Assembly: GCA_012274445.1 (NCBI GenBank) | Contig: JAAROD010000033.1 | Location: 1,860,001-1,924,000, forward strand | DNA: 64,000 nt | Origin: Sclerotiophoma versabilis | Lineage: Eukaryota; Ascomycota; Dothideomycetes; Pleosporales; Didymellaceae | Direction of reading: 5' to 3' | Part shown: positions 37,468 to 49,170 of the stretch, piece by piece | How positions within the stretch are numbered: the first letter of the stretch is position 1 | Layout: the number at the start of each line of letters is the position of its first letter | Program-made: the position numbers and the translations under genes | The notes under the pieces: generated by a model | Database searches by the model: none | Seen by the model: the letters and a program-made list of their open reading frames with translations, nothing else | What the model was told of the DNA's origin: nothing

Positions 37468-40400
37468 CTATTCTTCTTCTTTTTTAGGTTTATTCTTAAA
37501 CTATATAACTAGAATCTAGGCTTATATAAAACTAAGCTTGTCTCTATATCTAGTAACTAGTATATTAAGATATCTTCTTATACCTATAACCTTTAACTTA
37601 GTTTAGAAATTTATTAAGCTAACACTTCTACTAAAGTCCTCTATAACTATTATTATTTTAAAGGCTATAAGTACTATATTATACTAAATACTATAAAGTG
37701 TCTAAAGTATACTAAGTATATAAAGGCTAGAAAGCCTTATATTAATATATTATAGAAGTTACTAAACTATACTTATAAAGAGTATAAAAAGAAGGTAAAA
37801 GAAGATAAAACTATATTAGTAACTATTATTACTTAGTTATTATAAAATAAGAAGATTCTAAAATAAGCTAAGAATTATACACAGTAAAAGGTGCTGTATA
37901 TAGTAAATAAAATAGCTAAATTAAGAGAACTAGATCTTACTAAGAAGATAGATTATTTAGTAGTGTTAATAGGTATATATACCTCTCCTATAACCTAGGT
38001 TACTCTTAGGCTTATTAAAGAGTCTATTATAAATTATAGTACCTCTATACTAATTAGTAGTAGTTTATAAGGTATATTAGAGGTTTCTATATATTTTCTA
38101 ATTCTAGGTAACCTAACTACTTAACTAGGTATTAAATACCTTCCTTAGTTCTCTAATATATTATTATTTTTTTAACTTTCTACTTATTATTACTATTAGC
38201 TTAGTAGTAGAAGTCTTTCTAGATTAGTATTCTTAGGTTAGTAGGTTCTAATAGTAAAATATAGAATACTAGATAGATTTTTATATTCTTAGGTAGCTTA
38301 ACTTAATTATTAACTATGCTAATTTATTTAGAAATAAAAAATAGTCTAACCTTAACTTTATTTAGTTTTTTTATTACTTTTTATATTCTAAGATTTTTTA
38401 TAAGAAGATAAACCTTATATCTATTCTTTAGCTAAGGTACTGTTTTTTATTTCTAATTAATATATAAGATAGCTTGTTCTTAAGCTTATATAATATTTTT
38501 AAGTAGTTTCTAGTACACTTCCTTTAGCCTAACTACTAAAGCTATTACTAGTTCTGTCTTAATAGAGTAATTAAGAGATTAAGTAAAGAGATTTAGGTGT
38601 TTTCTATAGTTTATAAAGAATAGCGTTATACCTATTACTTTTAATAACTTATTATTATATATAATCTATACTATAGGTAATAGTAAAACCTAGTTATCTT
38701 ATTTCTAGTTACTGTAGATCTAAAGGTACGTTTCTATAGTCTAATTTATTCTCTCTATCTATCTATCTATCTGCAGATAATAGGCTATAGATAGCTTTTT
38801 CTTAGTACCTAATATAGTAAGTATTATAGTCTAATAGTTTAATATAAAAAGCTTATCTCTATTACTAATAATTAATTTAGGCATTCTATAGTAGTAAATA
38901 ATCTAATTAATAAATACTATAGCTAGTTACTACGCAGTATAGCTGTGTTTAAATAGTATTATTTTAGTATACTAAGTAAATTAGTCTACTATAATAAAGA
39001 TTAAGTTATAGGTATATTCTATAATAGAGTTCTTAGAAAGTAGTAGCTATATAATAAAATCTATTATAATGTTTATCTATAGTACTGTTAGTAGCTCTAT
39101 TACTTATACTTCCCTATACTTAGCATATATACTATACTTATTATATTAGCACTATATATAGTTTTTAATAAACTTAGTAACTTTATTCTTTATATTAGTA
39201 AACTTATAGTATTACTTAATAAGTTCTATAGTATAAGTAATACTAGAGTGTCTATATAGTATATTATTATTATATCTTAAGATAACTTTCTCTAAAAGTT
39301 CCTCTAGTACTTACTCTAGAATGTGTTATTCCTGCTAAACTTATATTACTAAATTAAGCTACTATAATAGTCCTAATAAACTATTCTTTTTAACTCTAAG
39401 AATAGTAAACTTATTAATTATCTTTTTACCTATAAGGTTATAGCGTTAGCTAAGTATATCTACTCTACTATTTTCTTTTCCTAGTGTGTATAGGATCTTA
39501 AACTTATACTAACTAAGTATTTCTAACTAGAGTACTTACTATTAGTTTAGAACCTTAGTAGTAGTAAAATATACTAAGTTCTTATAATCTATATAGATAG
39601 TAAGTTCTAAGTAGCTTTTTACATATACTTTCTAATATTATAATATATTAATAATAGCTATAAGCTCTTTATTATATATATTATAACGTTCTTCTAGTAA
39701 TATAAACTTTCTTAAGTAGTAGGTAATTAGGTACTATTAACTATCTTATTCTTAAGTAATGCATACTTCTAATACTAAATCTAAGGTATTTATTTTAAGG
39801 TATGCAGGTTTACTGCTTCTAAATATAATTAGTGTAGAAGGCTCTATATATACTTACTTAAGTAATTAGAAAGTGTCTTTTTATACTTATTTCTACTTAA
39901 AGAGTATATTCTTCTATATAAGTCTTATAAGTAGTAAGGCCTTTATAGAGTAGTTCTTAATAAAGTATTAGTTAAAGTTAATAAACCTAAGAAATTCTTA
40001 AATTCTTCTAACTATAGTAGGTGTTAGCTAATTCTCTATAACCTTAATTTTCTTTTTACTTATCTTAACTCTATATCTTCCTATAATATAGCTAAGAAAC
40101 TTTACTTCTTCCTTATACTATTCGCACTTCTCTAGCTTTAGCCTAAGGTCTGCTATTACTAAGTATTCTAATCCTTATTATATATAGACCTTATATTCTT
40201 CTAGTATCTTACTATATACTAGAATATTATTAAGGTATACTACTACTATAATGTCTAGGTATGCTTGCAGCACATTATTAATTAATACCTAATATACTAC
40301 TAGTGTATTAGTTAGCCTAAATAGTATAACTATATACTTATAGTAACTATAATAGGTTCTAAATACTGTCTTCTATTCTTTATCTTTCTTTATATATATA

Positions 40401-43400
40401 AGGTTATATACTCTATATAAATTAAGTATAGTAAAGAACTTTACTTCTAATAGCTAGTCCTATAACTTAGATATATTAGGTAGTAGATAATAATTCTTAA
40501 TAGTAATATTATTTAACTTTTAGTAGTTAAGGCAAAGCCTTAGCTTACTATCTTTCTTTAGTATAAATAGAATAAAAAATCCTGCTAGAGATTTAGATTT
40601 TCTAATAAATTCTTTTATAAGGTTCTTCTTAATATACTTATATAATATCTTAAGCTCTTTCTTAGATAGCTAATATATAGGCCTAAAGAGTAGTTCTTTT
40701 TCTTCCTTAAGTTTAATTTTATAATTCTAAGGTTAATACTTAGGTAGCGCTTTTATAGATAACTTTTCTTTAAATATCTAAGTATACTGTCTATATATAT
40801 CTAGTATACTAGAAGGTATACTCTTATTCTTCTTAACTATTATAAAGAGGCTTTCTTTATCTATATAGTTTACTGCTCTATTTTAGCATATCTTATATAT
40901 TAAAGAAATATTGTTAATCTTCTTCTTATTTACTAGTTACAGCGTGCGCTTTATAGGCTTTAACATATTAGTACTATATTTATATTATCTTAATAAAAGT
41001 CTTTTCTATATTTAGTCTATTTCTAAATTATACTTTTATAACTAGAGAAGTTCTAGTATAATATTATGCGTAGCCTTTATAAAGACCTTTAGAGTTAGTT
41101 TCTTATAGTGCCTCTATATTTCTAGAGAGGCTGCTATTACCTTATATATAATATATAGCTCTTCTAGTATTAATTCTCTATTAGCTACTTAAAGTAAATA
41201 GGTATATTTCTTTATGCGTAGTATAAGGCCTACTTAGTATATTACTATCTAGAATATATAGTTTACCTGTGCTTCTAAGTTTAAAAGTGCTAATAATACT
41301 ACTCTATTCAACTTAATAGGCAGTCTAATAAGTAAGCTATCTCTAATAGCGTTAAGAGATTACTTAGCAGAGCACTCTTTTAGTGCTTACTTAAAAAAGT
41401 CTTCTTATTACTAAATCTATAGATAATCTTACTACCTTTATACAGCTTATAGTTTAGGTTAAGGTAATACTATAAGTATAGATTATAGTAGGAGCTGTTA
41501 ATAACTAATCATATATATATAATTACATAGTAATTATCTATACCTAGAAATTATAGCTTAGAATATTTATTCTAGAGGTGTATTTTATATATATTATTCT
41601 TATAATTATACTATTATTTTCTATATATAGTACTAGAAGTTAGAAACTATTTCTTTTCTAGTTTCTCTAATTTGTATATATAATAGGCATTATACACATA
41701 TACTATCTATAATAGCTTTTTATAGTTTAGATTTTAGTAGTCTAAGGTATACTCTAGTTATAGGTTTAGAAGTAACGCTAGCTTCCTATTAAAGTTAGGT
41801 TTATTTCTCCTTTAGTTAGTTTTTACTTATTACTTAAGCTTCTATTATATAGCGTAGTTACTAGCACTAAGTTTATTTAAATTATGTTTTTACTAATCCT
41901 GTTAGGATTTACTTAGGTTGTTAACCTATTATTATCCTGCGTAAGTTTAGAGTGCTATTTATTATAGTTTCTTATTAATACTCTTAGTAATCTAATTATA
42001 GTTTTCTTAAAAGGTAGTATTGTTATCTTAGAATTTCTATTATACTAATTCTACTTCTATATACTTATTAAAACTGCGTATATCTATATTATACTAACTT
42101 TCTTTAGTATTAGAGGCGTAGATAATACCTCTGTCTACTTCTTATCTAGCAGTAGTATATAGTTATTAAGATATTATAGGCTGCTTATACTTATATACTT
42201 TTAGTTTTTATTTATACACTTATTCTATCTATATTAATAGTTATCTTATTAGGTTCTGCAGATACTTCTACTATTTATCTAACTTCTAGTATAGTATAGG
42301 TGCTTAGCTTTAGACATTCTATATATTCTTATTAAATAGTTTAATATAATTATTATTAGATCTAGTCTTAGAGTCTTCTATAAGATATTTTATATTATTA
42401 GTAAGAACTTTCTATTTATTACTAGTATCTATATTCTTACAGGTAAGTATATTAAGTTATTAAACTACCTTATTCTTAGATTAATAGTCCTTAGTATAGT
42501 AGCCTTACTTGCTATATCTATAACAAGTTACTCTAGACTTATCCTTTCTATTACTACTCTTGCCTTTCTAGTTCTATCTTAGTTTTAGTTCTTTATTAAT
42601 ATTAGATAGGTCTATAGCCTCTAGTTTATAGTAACTACTACTAGTGCTGTTATATATATAGCGTTTAGCGTTTAGCTAGTAGTAGTTACCTCTGCAGTTT
42701 TCTTAGTTAAGGTTATTGCGCTATAGGTTATATAGAAGTAGATAAGTTATATAAGCTGTTATTTATATATATAGGTTCTTTTACAACTTCTGTTATAGTT
42801 TATATAGCTTAATATTAATATTAATTACTATATTAACTAGAGAGTTAAAGTTATTAGTAGACGTAGCAGTCTGCATTAATTCCTTCTTAACTTATAGTGC
42901 TAATTCGTATTAGAACATTATTATTAATATAGTGTTATCCTAGCTAGTGTACGTAGCTAGCTGCTAAAACTTAGTAGTATAGTTAGTAGCTAACGTAGTT
43001 TGCTTAATGCGTTAGATGTTATAATATATAATAGTTAGTTTATTATATACTCTAAACACTTAGCGTATCTATTTCTTAAATAGGTTAAAGTTTTTAATCT
43101 ATATATTAATGTTAGTAGACGTTTCTTCTTTATAGTAATGCTAGATAAAGAGTTTAATCTATATAAACGCGTAATTCTTTATAAATATAGAGATAAGTAT
43201 TATATATTTCTCTTTAGAGATACGTTCTCTCTAGAATATAAAGAAAAGGTTAAATTTAAAAAGCTAGTCTTCTAGTTTCTTATAAGTACTATTAAAGGTC
43301 TTAGGTTTAGCTACTAGGTATATACTTATAGACGCAGAGGTAGTTATACCTCTGTTTAATTCTTTATCTATATTAAGGTTGTTATTAATATAGTTATATA

Positions 43401-43467
43401 ATGCGTTAGAGTTACTAGAGGTAGTAGAGAATTCTAAAGTAGTACTTATCTTTAGAGGTGTTTAAAG
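37468..43467 (-). mobile_element. Second Gypsy polyprotein relic, minus strand
   Basis: The reverse strand at 40220-40400 reads KTVFRTYYSYYKYIVILFRLTNTLVVYQVLIN..., with AYLDIIVVVYLNNI following. This is the Gypsy RT pattern (TAFRTRYGHYEYLVMPFGLTNAPA..; YLDDI now YLNNI). The family differs from the Gypsy at 6984, whose block is RLVNTPSTFQQYIN. No matching LTR pair was found: the flanking LTRs at 37003 and 43468 differ in their distal halves and share no target duplication. Confidence 0.75.
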
Positions 43468-43986
43468 TGTTAAAGTTATACTTTTAAGTAAAGCTTATAA
43501 GCACTATTTATATTAGTTCTTAGAGATAAGCGCTAGTACAGAAGAGTCTATAAGGGTTAAAGTTATTACCTAGTAAAACACTATAATAATAGAGAGTAAT
43601 AATAAGTAGTATAGAGTAGACTATTTAGCTTAAGAGTTAGGTTTAAGATTCTAAAGATAAACTTAATTAACTAAGTTAAACACAAACTATAAGAGTTGTG
43701 TTCCTACTAACTATATACTAAGAAGAGATATAACATGCTTAGTAGTATAGACAGTACTAATTATACTAAGCACTAATTATACCAATTACTAATTATACTA
43801 AGCACTAATTATACTAATTATGCTAAGGCTAATTACATCACGTGATTGTCCCCTAGTAGTAGCTAAGTGCCAACTGCTAACACTAGTAGTTGCTTACTTG
43901 TAATGCCTTTTCCCGTGTGGGTTAACTGTGCCGTACCTAGGGTAGTAATTCTCAACGTTTAATACCGTATTCCTTAGATCGTAACA
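43468..43986 (+). repeat. LTR family B copy with GATCGTAACA end (519 bp)
   Basis: Starts TGTTAAAGTTATACTTTTAA and ends TTAGATCGTAACA, the same end as the solo LTR 46931-47396. Its first 350 bp are RIP-treated while 43815-43978 keeps normal CA/TG. Flanks TAAAG/GAGAG do not match. Confidence 0.7.
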
Positions 43987-44935
43987 GAGAGATTAGAGTT
44001 AATTCTAAGAGCTTAAACTATAAGCTGTATCTAAGCTTCTTTTAACACGTCTAGCTAGCGCTGTTATTAAGCTATTAGTAGAGAAGTAGTATTTTAGTAT
44101 AGTCTTAGTAAAAGCACACTGCTTACCTGTGTATACTGCTTACTTATAAGGTACGTTATAGGTACTAAGCTAAAAACCTTTTCTATATTTAGGTTAAATA
44201 TATTATAGAGCTTAAGTTCCTACTAGACTTTATAGCAGTCTTTAAGGCTTTATCTACTTCTAGTAATATCTAAAAAGAGTTCTAAGAGGCTAGACTAGTT
44301 CTATTTAACCTAGAATAGGTTATATTAAGTCTTTACATAAAGTTATACACCCTATTACTATAACTCTCTATTAATAACTTGCTCTAGTAGTTATAAACCT
44401 CTAGTAACAGTCTAGGACTTAGGTTATAATTAATATATATAAAGACAAGAATTTAGAGGTATATAGATAGCTTATCTATCTTTATAGTTAAGGTATAATA
44501 TATAATTATATAAGAATAGAGTAGAAGAAGTTTCTTAGTAATATTATAGGTTGTTCTACTCTATACAGTGCTAAAGTAGGTTATTATAGGCTATAATAGA
44601 ACTAGGTTTAGTATAGTCTTAGTAAAAGTACACAGCTTACCTATATATATAGCTTATCTATAAGGTATATTATATATCTATAATATTACTATACTTATAA
44701 TAGCTATACAAGGTTTTTATATTAATACTTCTATTTAAGTTAGTTATATTTAAAGTTAGGTATATTTATTAGCTCTATTTAAAGCTTATAAACTTTACTT
44801 AAATACTACTATAACAGTAGACTAGTTCTAAAATCTTCTATTATAGAGTTATAGAGTAGATAAAGTAGTATAGCTTTTATATAGAATGTTTAGTTTAATA
44901 AGTTAAGGTTAAGAAGGTGTTTTTGTTATGTTTAC
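43987..44935. repeat. RIP-treated dispersed repeat
   Basis: Contains two related segments, 44096-44165 and 44611-44680 (AGTATAGTCTTAGTAAAAG..ACACTGCTTACCT type), also present inverted at 30296-30420. No coding frame. Confidence 0.55.
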
Positions 44936-46198
44936 TAGCGTTTTAGTAGCTCATTCGCTGACCCGGCTCCCGAGGTGACCGTGCACGGTATACCGGTATC
45001 TCGGAACGTCTCCGAACCTGGTCGCTTGGGTTCTCCCAACCTCACCAACCTTACCTCAACCTCCAACACGAAACCCTAACGCAATCAACCACACATGCTG
45101 CGGGAATATGAATTGGCTAGAGCATACAACCCAATGCGCTGATCAACATACCTAAATTTGGGTTTAATTAGCTGGCGGAAGCCTAACTGGACTAATTGCT
45201 ATAAGTTTTCTGGAGTCAGCACTATGTGATGTACTCTACGCATGTAAAATCAATATCCTGGCACGTCTAAAAGTGGAGGGAGAACTACCTCCAGTTGTAG
45301 CGCTGGGTTAGGGAATTCCGCTCTTTGTCGCTCAAGCCGTCTTGACTCGGGACTCTCTGCGCTAGTTATGTAAGGCCAAATAACTATGCATTTTATTACC
45401 GGCTTAACACGAGTACGAACTTATGTGCTGAGCTCATAACGATCATGCATGGATTGCCTGTTGTACCCAGTATCTTGGTCGCCCGTGTTCAGTTAGGGGA
45501 ATTCAGGTACAAAGTACGAGATACAGAAATGGAATAGAACAAGAGGCCGTGTGCTCCGCGTTGCGTCCAGGTGTCTGGCGCCGGACCGTATCTTCCTTCG
45601 GTGCTATATGTATGAGGTGACTTGAGTTCATCCGATTAGAGCCGCTGAGTACTAAAACTGAGCTCCCTCGTGAGCTCTGCCTATCTGAGTTGGTGTTGGC
45701 GAACCTCTTGAGTGTGATCTCTAGGCCTCCTATTCATGTACCCATTGCCTGAAGGGACTTAACAATCGTCTTATTTCTAGAAGAGCTCACCCAATTCTCC
45801 AACAATGGGCAAAGAGTCGTCTTTCATGACTAGCGTAACAGCCTAGGTCTTGTATGTATGATTAAAAAACTCACGCGAGAACGCTAATGGAGGAGGCTTG
45901 AAAATCATTATACGAAGTGGCTAGAACGTGTGGGTTACGTATGAGGGAAATCACAACTAGGAATGTCGGGTTCCGGTCACGGTGGTCGATGAATTCATTT
46001 CTATGCACGGACACGGTTACAGTAGGTACGGCCGTACCGTGTCCGTGCGCGCAACGATCGGAGTAGCGCAACAACGTAACTCAACAATCAAAGCAGCTAG
46101 TTAATGATGACGCGGTTTCAGCTTTTAAACCGCTAAAGCCTGGCAAAAAACCCTGCTATACCAAAATTGTCCTAGGTTTTGGTGTTAGCCGTGTAACT
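44936..46198. other. Unmutated island flank, no supported gene
   Basis: A sharp return to normal base composition at about 44936. Frames are short and lack family motifs; the longest (45871-46074, minus) overlaps a palindromic transposon-end structure and is not supported. 44979-44990 (ACCGTGCACGGT) and 44990-44999 are short perfect palindromes. Confidence 0.5.
46005..46048. repeat. Inverted pair of pogo-like transposon ends
   Basis: GCACGGACACGGT (46005-46017) and ACCGTGTCCGTGC (46036-46048) are perfect inverted repeats. Between them lies the 14-bp palindrome GGTACGGCCGTACC (46025-46038, overlapping the right arm). TACCGTGTCCGTGCGC recurs at 53183-53198, just upstream of a pogo-type transposase start. 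So these are probably terminal inverted repeats of that transposon family. Confidence 0.6.
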
Positions 46199-46425
46199 CT
46201 ATTTCCAGCTTGGGCGTCCTTGCTTCTTCCACAGCGACCGGCCGTTGTGTTCGTTACGCCGGTGCTTTTTCATGGAGTCAACGGTCCTTGCAATGTGCCT
46301 ACATTGTTCTGGCTCGATTTGACACAGCAAGCGATCGTCGTATACCGGCAGCTGGGGGATGGGCTGCACGCTGTCGACCCCCAATCTAGTGCTAGGTACC
46401 CCGAACCCATTTACCGGCCTAATCT
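46199..46425 (-). pseudogene. C2H2-like fragment of a fungal helicase-linked/DUF3505-type protein
   Basis: The reverse strand reads IPQLPVYDDRLLCQIEP, then EQCRHIARTVDSMKKHRRNEH and WKKQGRPSW. The spacing C..C..12..H..H and the sentence 'LPVYDG..C....CRYVCRT...I..HWR..HG' is typical of the N-terminal region shared by fungal telomere-linked RecQ-type helicases and DUF3505 proteins. The second Cys of the motif is replaced by Ala (CRHIA). It is open for about 75 codons between stops without an ATG, so it is a fragment. It supports a subtelomeric or mobile-helicase origin for this segment. Assignment is from motif memory. Confidence 0.5.
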
Positions 46426-46551
46426 AGCCTAATTACGTATATAATACAACATCAAGCTACCTCTGTAGGTCTCTGTTACAGATCTTATTGGTAGAATAAT
46501 AACAAAGCTAAGCTCTATGTCTTTAAAAGAAAGACGATTAAACATCCCTGC

Positions 46552-46690
46552 TGTCAGGACCCAGCTCCGGCCCACTAGGCAAAGACAACCAAAAGGTACG
46601 AATGTTCACTCACACGAGTGAACAGGCCGGAACAGTACTTACATCGTCATCGCATCCCTGTTGGGGCCTGGACGCAGCCAGGGTCTGACA
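46552..46690. repeat. Short solo LTR, 139 bp
   Basis: TGTCAGGACCC..GGGTCTGACA, with TG..CA ends and an imperfect inverted terminus, is flanked by perfect CCTGC duplications at 46547-46551 and 46691-46695. The interior holds the perfect hairpin TGTTCACTC-acac-GAGTGAACA (46603-46624). No RIP is seen. The parental element is not in the window. Confidence 0.82.
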
Positions 46691-46899
46691 CCTGCTTTAT
46701 AATTCTACTTAAAGATTCTATTCTGGACGCTGTAGCTCGTATTGTAGACTGCTTGTCCCAGCTAGCAAGTAAAATAAGTAGATAGAGACTAGAATGTCTA
46801 GGTAACTAGAGAAGCGTAAACACTCTAAACTAAACAGATTAAGTAAAGTATATCTTAGCTTAAAAAGCCCTGACATGCTGAACTAAATGGTCTAAACCC

Positions 46900-46923
46900 A
46901 GAACAGTTAGATATAACTGTTCT
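46900..46923. other. Perfect 10-bp hairpin next to solo LTR
   Basis: AGAACAGTTA (46900-46909), GATA loop, TAACTGTTCT (46914-46923), ending 7 bp before the solo LTR. It could act as a terminator-like structure or be a transposon footprint; function unknown. Confidence 0.5.
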
Positions 46924-46930
46924 ATATTAC

Positions 46931-47396
46931 TGTTGAAGTCGTACTTTAAGCAAAGCTCGTAAGCACTATTCTATTGGTTCTTAGGGTTGAGCACTGCTAC
47001 AGGAGGGTCCGTAAGGGGTTGGGTTATTGCCTAGTAAAACACTGTGACAATAGAGGGTAACGATGAGTAGTATAGAGTAGACTATCTAGCTCAAAGGTTG
47101 GGTTGAGATTCCAAAGACAAATTTGATTGATTAAGTTGAACACAATGCCATAAGCGCAGTGTTCCTACTTGCTATATACTTAATGAGTGTAGGGGTGTTA
47201 TGTACAATGCTCTGTTGCTCTGTGTGCTCCCTTAGGATCATAAGAGCGTAGAGAGCAGTGTTGCTCTCTTGCTCTTGTGCCAAGGAGAGATCGTGGGGAT
47301 CGCTAGTATTGTGCTCTCCCGTGTTCCCTCGCCTACGGAGAGCAACCCTGGTCGCCTCGTGAGTGTAGTGGGGCTAGGCTGCAACGGATCGTAACA
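46931..47396 (+). repeat. Solo LTR, family B, not RIP-treated (466 bp)
   Basis: TGTTGAAGTCG..GGATCGTAACA with a perfect ATTAC duplication at 46926-46930 and 47397-47401. Its first ~270 bp align with the RIP-treated LTRs at 6387, 37003 and 43468, and so show what the family looked like before mutation. It ends about 230 bp before the ATG of the secreted protein gene and may contribute regulatory sequence. Confidence 0.92.
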
Positions 47397-47449
47397 ATTA
47401 CTAGTCACAAGTACAGTATAGTTCGCGCTACTAAGATATGGGAAATATC

Positions 47450-47456
47450 TATATAA
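47450..47456 (+). promoter_or_regulatory. Putative TATA box of the secreted protein gene
   Basis: TATATAA 174 bp before the ATG at 47630, followed by a C/T- and CAA-rich leader typical of fungal 5' UTRs. Confidence 0.5.
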
Positions 47457-47629
47457 GCTTAGGTTTCTTTCTCTAACAAAAGACGATATCTAAACACAGT
47501 CTCCTAATTATTGCCTCTTCCAACTATTAAATCAACCAATTACTTGCTTGACCTATTATTTCAAGCCCATCTTATCAAGTACGTTTTCACCCAAATATTT
47601 CACTAAACAATTACAAATATTATCTAGAG

Positions 47630-47941
47630 ATGCAATCTATTATCCTTATTGCTGCGGCTCTTGGTTTCGCGATACCTATTATTGCTATTCCTCTTGAAGG
47701 CTCTTCCACACTTGAAAGCAGAGGAACTAGTACCTACCTTGTCACTTGCGGTGCCATCAACGGTCCACTATCCAATGCCAACGGCGCACGGCTTTATACC
47801 CAGATTTGTGTCAAAAGCTTTGGTTGTCAGCACTCTGTTGCTCCCAGTATGGCTGGGAACGAGTACATCGGAACCTGCATAAACTGTCCTGCTGGCATCG
47901 CCGAAACCGCATTTGGTGACTGCGTTACTATCCCACAGTAA
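47630..47941 (+). CDS. Small secreted cysteine-rich protein, 103 aa
   Basis: A single-exon frame with a real ATG in normal-composition DNA. Residues 1-20 form a hydrophobic signal peptide (core IILIAAALGFAIPIIA). The following LESR at 28-31 could be a Kex2-like processing site. The remaining ~72 residues carry six cysteines (40, 60, 66, 83, 86, 98), enough for three disulfides, with no membrane segment. I do not recognise a family. Size, secretion signal and cysteine content fit an apoplastic effector candidate or a small antimicrobial-type protein; both are inference. A family B solo LTR ends 233 bp upstream and a TATA box lies between, so expression may be influenced by the element. Confidence 0.82.
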   Translation: MQSIILIAAALGFAIPIIAIPLEGSSTLESRGTSTYLVTCGAINGPLSNANGARLYTQICVKSFGCQHSVAPSMAGNEYIGTCINCPAGIAETAFGDCVTIPQ

Positions 47942-48098
47942 CTATGCGTCCACAGAGGGAAATACAGAAGATAGAGAAGAGAAATTGATACGAACGCGAC
48001 CGGCAATTGAGTTGGCCACTAAATGCAGCTCTCTACCTTAACACATCGATAATTTTACACTAGTTACAACAAGATATAATAGTGCAAAATCGCTCAAA

Positions 48099-48460
48099 TT
48101 AATTGTCTGCCTCTGTTGTATCTTTCATGCATGTACGCTTCTTACACCCTGCCTTACCCCACTTCTTGCAGTATTGAATACCCTCGCTGCCTGCACCTGC
48201 CTGCACCCTCCTCTCACGCCTCTCGTCCTTAACCACCACCTCTGCCTCTATTTAAGCTATTAAAACCTCTGCCTCTGCCTGAGATAGGGTCTCTCCCTTC
48301 TGAATCTGCTTCTTTTTGCGCTTTTTACGCTCAGAAGCAGCAGCATTAGCTGCCTTAAGCTTGGCTACTCTAGCTTCAAGCAACATGTGAGAGTGCGCCT
48401 TCAACGTTGACCCCTTTTTAACCTGCAACACCATCTCAAGAATTAAATCAGGTGACGAAC
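48099..48460 (-). pseudogene. Fot1/Pogo transposase C-terminus
   Basis: The reverse strand reads SSPDLILEMVLQVKKGS, KAHSHMLLEARVAKLKAAN, a basic KKRKKKQIQKG stretch and ETLSQAEAEVLIA. It then has one in-frame TAA (48252-48254) and continues in the same frame to QYCKKWGKAGCKKRTC and a stop at 48099-48101. Order and content match the end of fungal pogo-type transposases: a helix with A..LL..V..L..AN, a basic coiled segment, G.L...E...LI, and a terminal Cys-rich knuckle. The premature TAA could come from CAA by a RIP-type change. The catalytic part upstream is absent or unrecognisable, so this is a fragment. Confidence 0.75.
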
Positions 48461-49170
48461 TCTTGTATCCTTATATGACCTTGTTTAAGCACCTCCTGCA
48501 CATCCGTTATACTGTTCAAGATAATCGGCCCGAACTTGCGTGCACACGAATGCAAATCAGCTCTCTGCAACCTCTGTCGTTATTTGCCAATAGTAGACAC
48601 ATTATGGCAGTATTTTGGGTGTTGGACAGCTTCCTGTAAATAATTCGCGCTTTTGTCTTCATGGCGAATCCTATCTTGCCGTCATTAAAGCGTGCTGATG
48701 CGTTGTGCGTGTGCTTATTTTCTCGGCTGTGCCTTGCATGTACAACCCATGTGCATAGCCATGTCCTGAGAAATCTGGCCCGGAGCATGCTTTCTTGATG
48801 GCTTTTCTTATCAGCGCAACTAGTTAGGCATTGCAATTGATTCTCTGCGGCCCGGATTTCAATTCCTAGAGAAATTAACTCAGTAAGCAGCAGCGAGACA
48901 TTTTTATGACTTACGAACTGCTTCCCCGCAGTACTAATGGCTGATAAATCGCAAAGTCCACCTTACCGGCCTACGGAGTAGAATCGCGTGCAGCCACATA
49001 ATAAAAAAGAGCCTAGTCTTGATACGTAACAGCAAAACCGGTATAGAGCAATGTGAATATCTGCTGCCTTCAGCTCACAACTTCTCAGCACTAGTACGTT
49101 ATTGCTTTGTAGGTGGAAAAAAAATCATTTCATCTCGGCAAGCGCTGTTTACTTGTCAAAGGAGTATATT
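48461..49170. other. Intergenic, no supported gene
   Basis: Normal composition. A minus-strand frame of about 106 codons (48516-48836) lacks a recognisable motif, signal peptide or codon bias and is not called as a gene. Confidence 0.45.

Noticed and set aside
37003..43986. One element bounded by the two family B LTRs
   Set aside because: The LTRs differ in their distal halves, the flanks share no target duplication, and the internal Gypsy frame is on the other strand from the truncated one to the left.
45871..46074. 67-codon minus-strand frame
   Set aside because: Runs through the inverted transposon ends at 46005-46048 and has no conserved motif.
48516..48836. 106-codon minus-strand frame
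   Set aside because: No recognisable domain, no signal peptide, and not continuous with the transposase fragment beside it.
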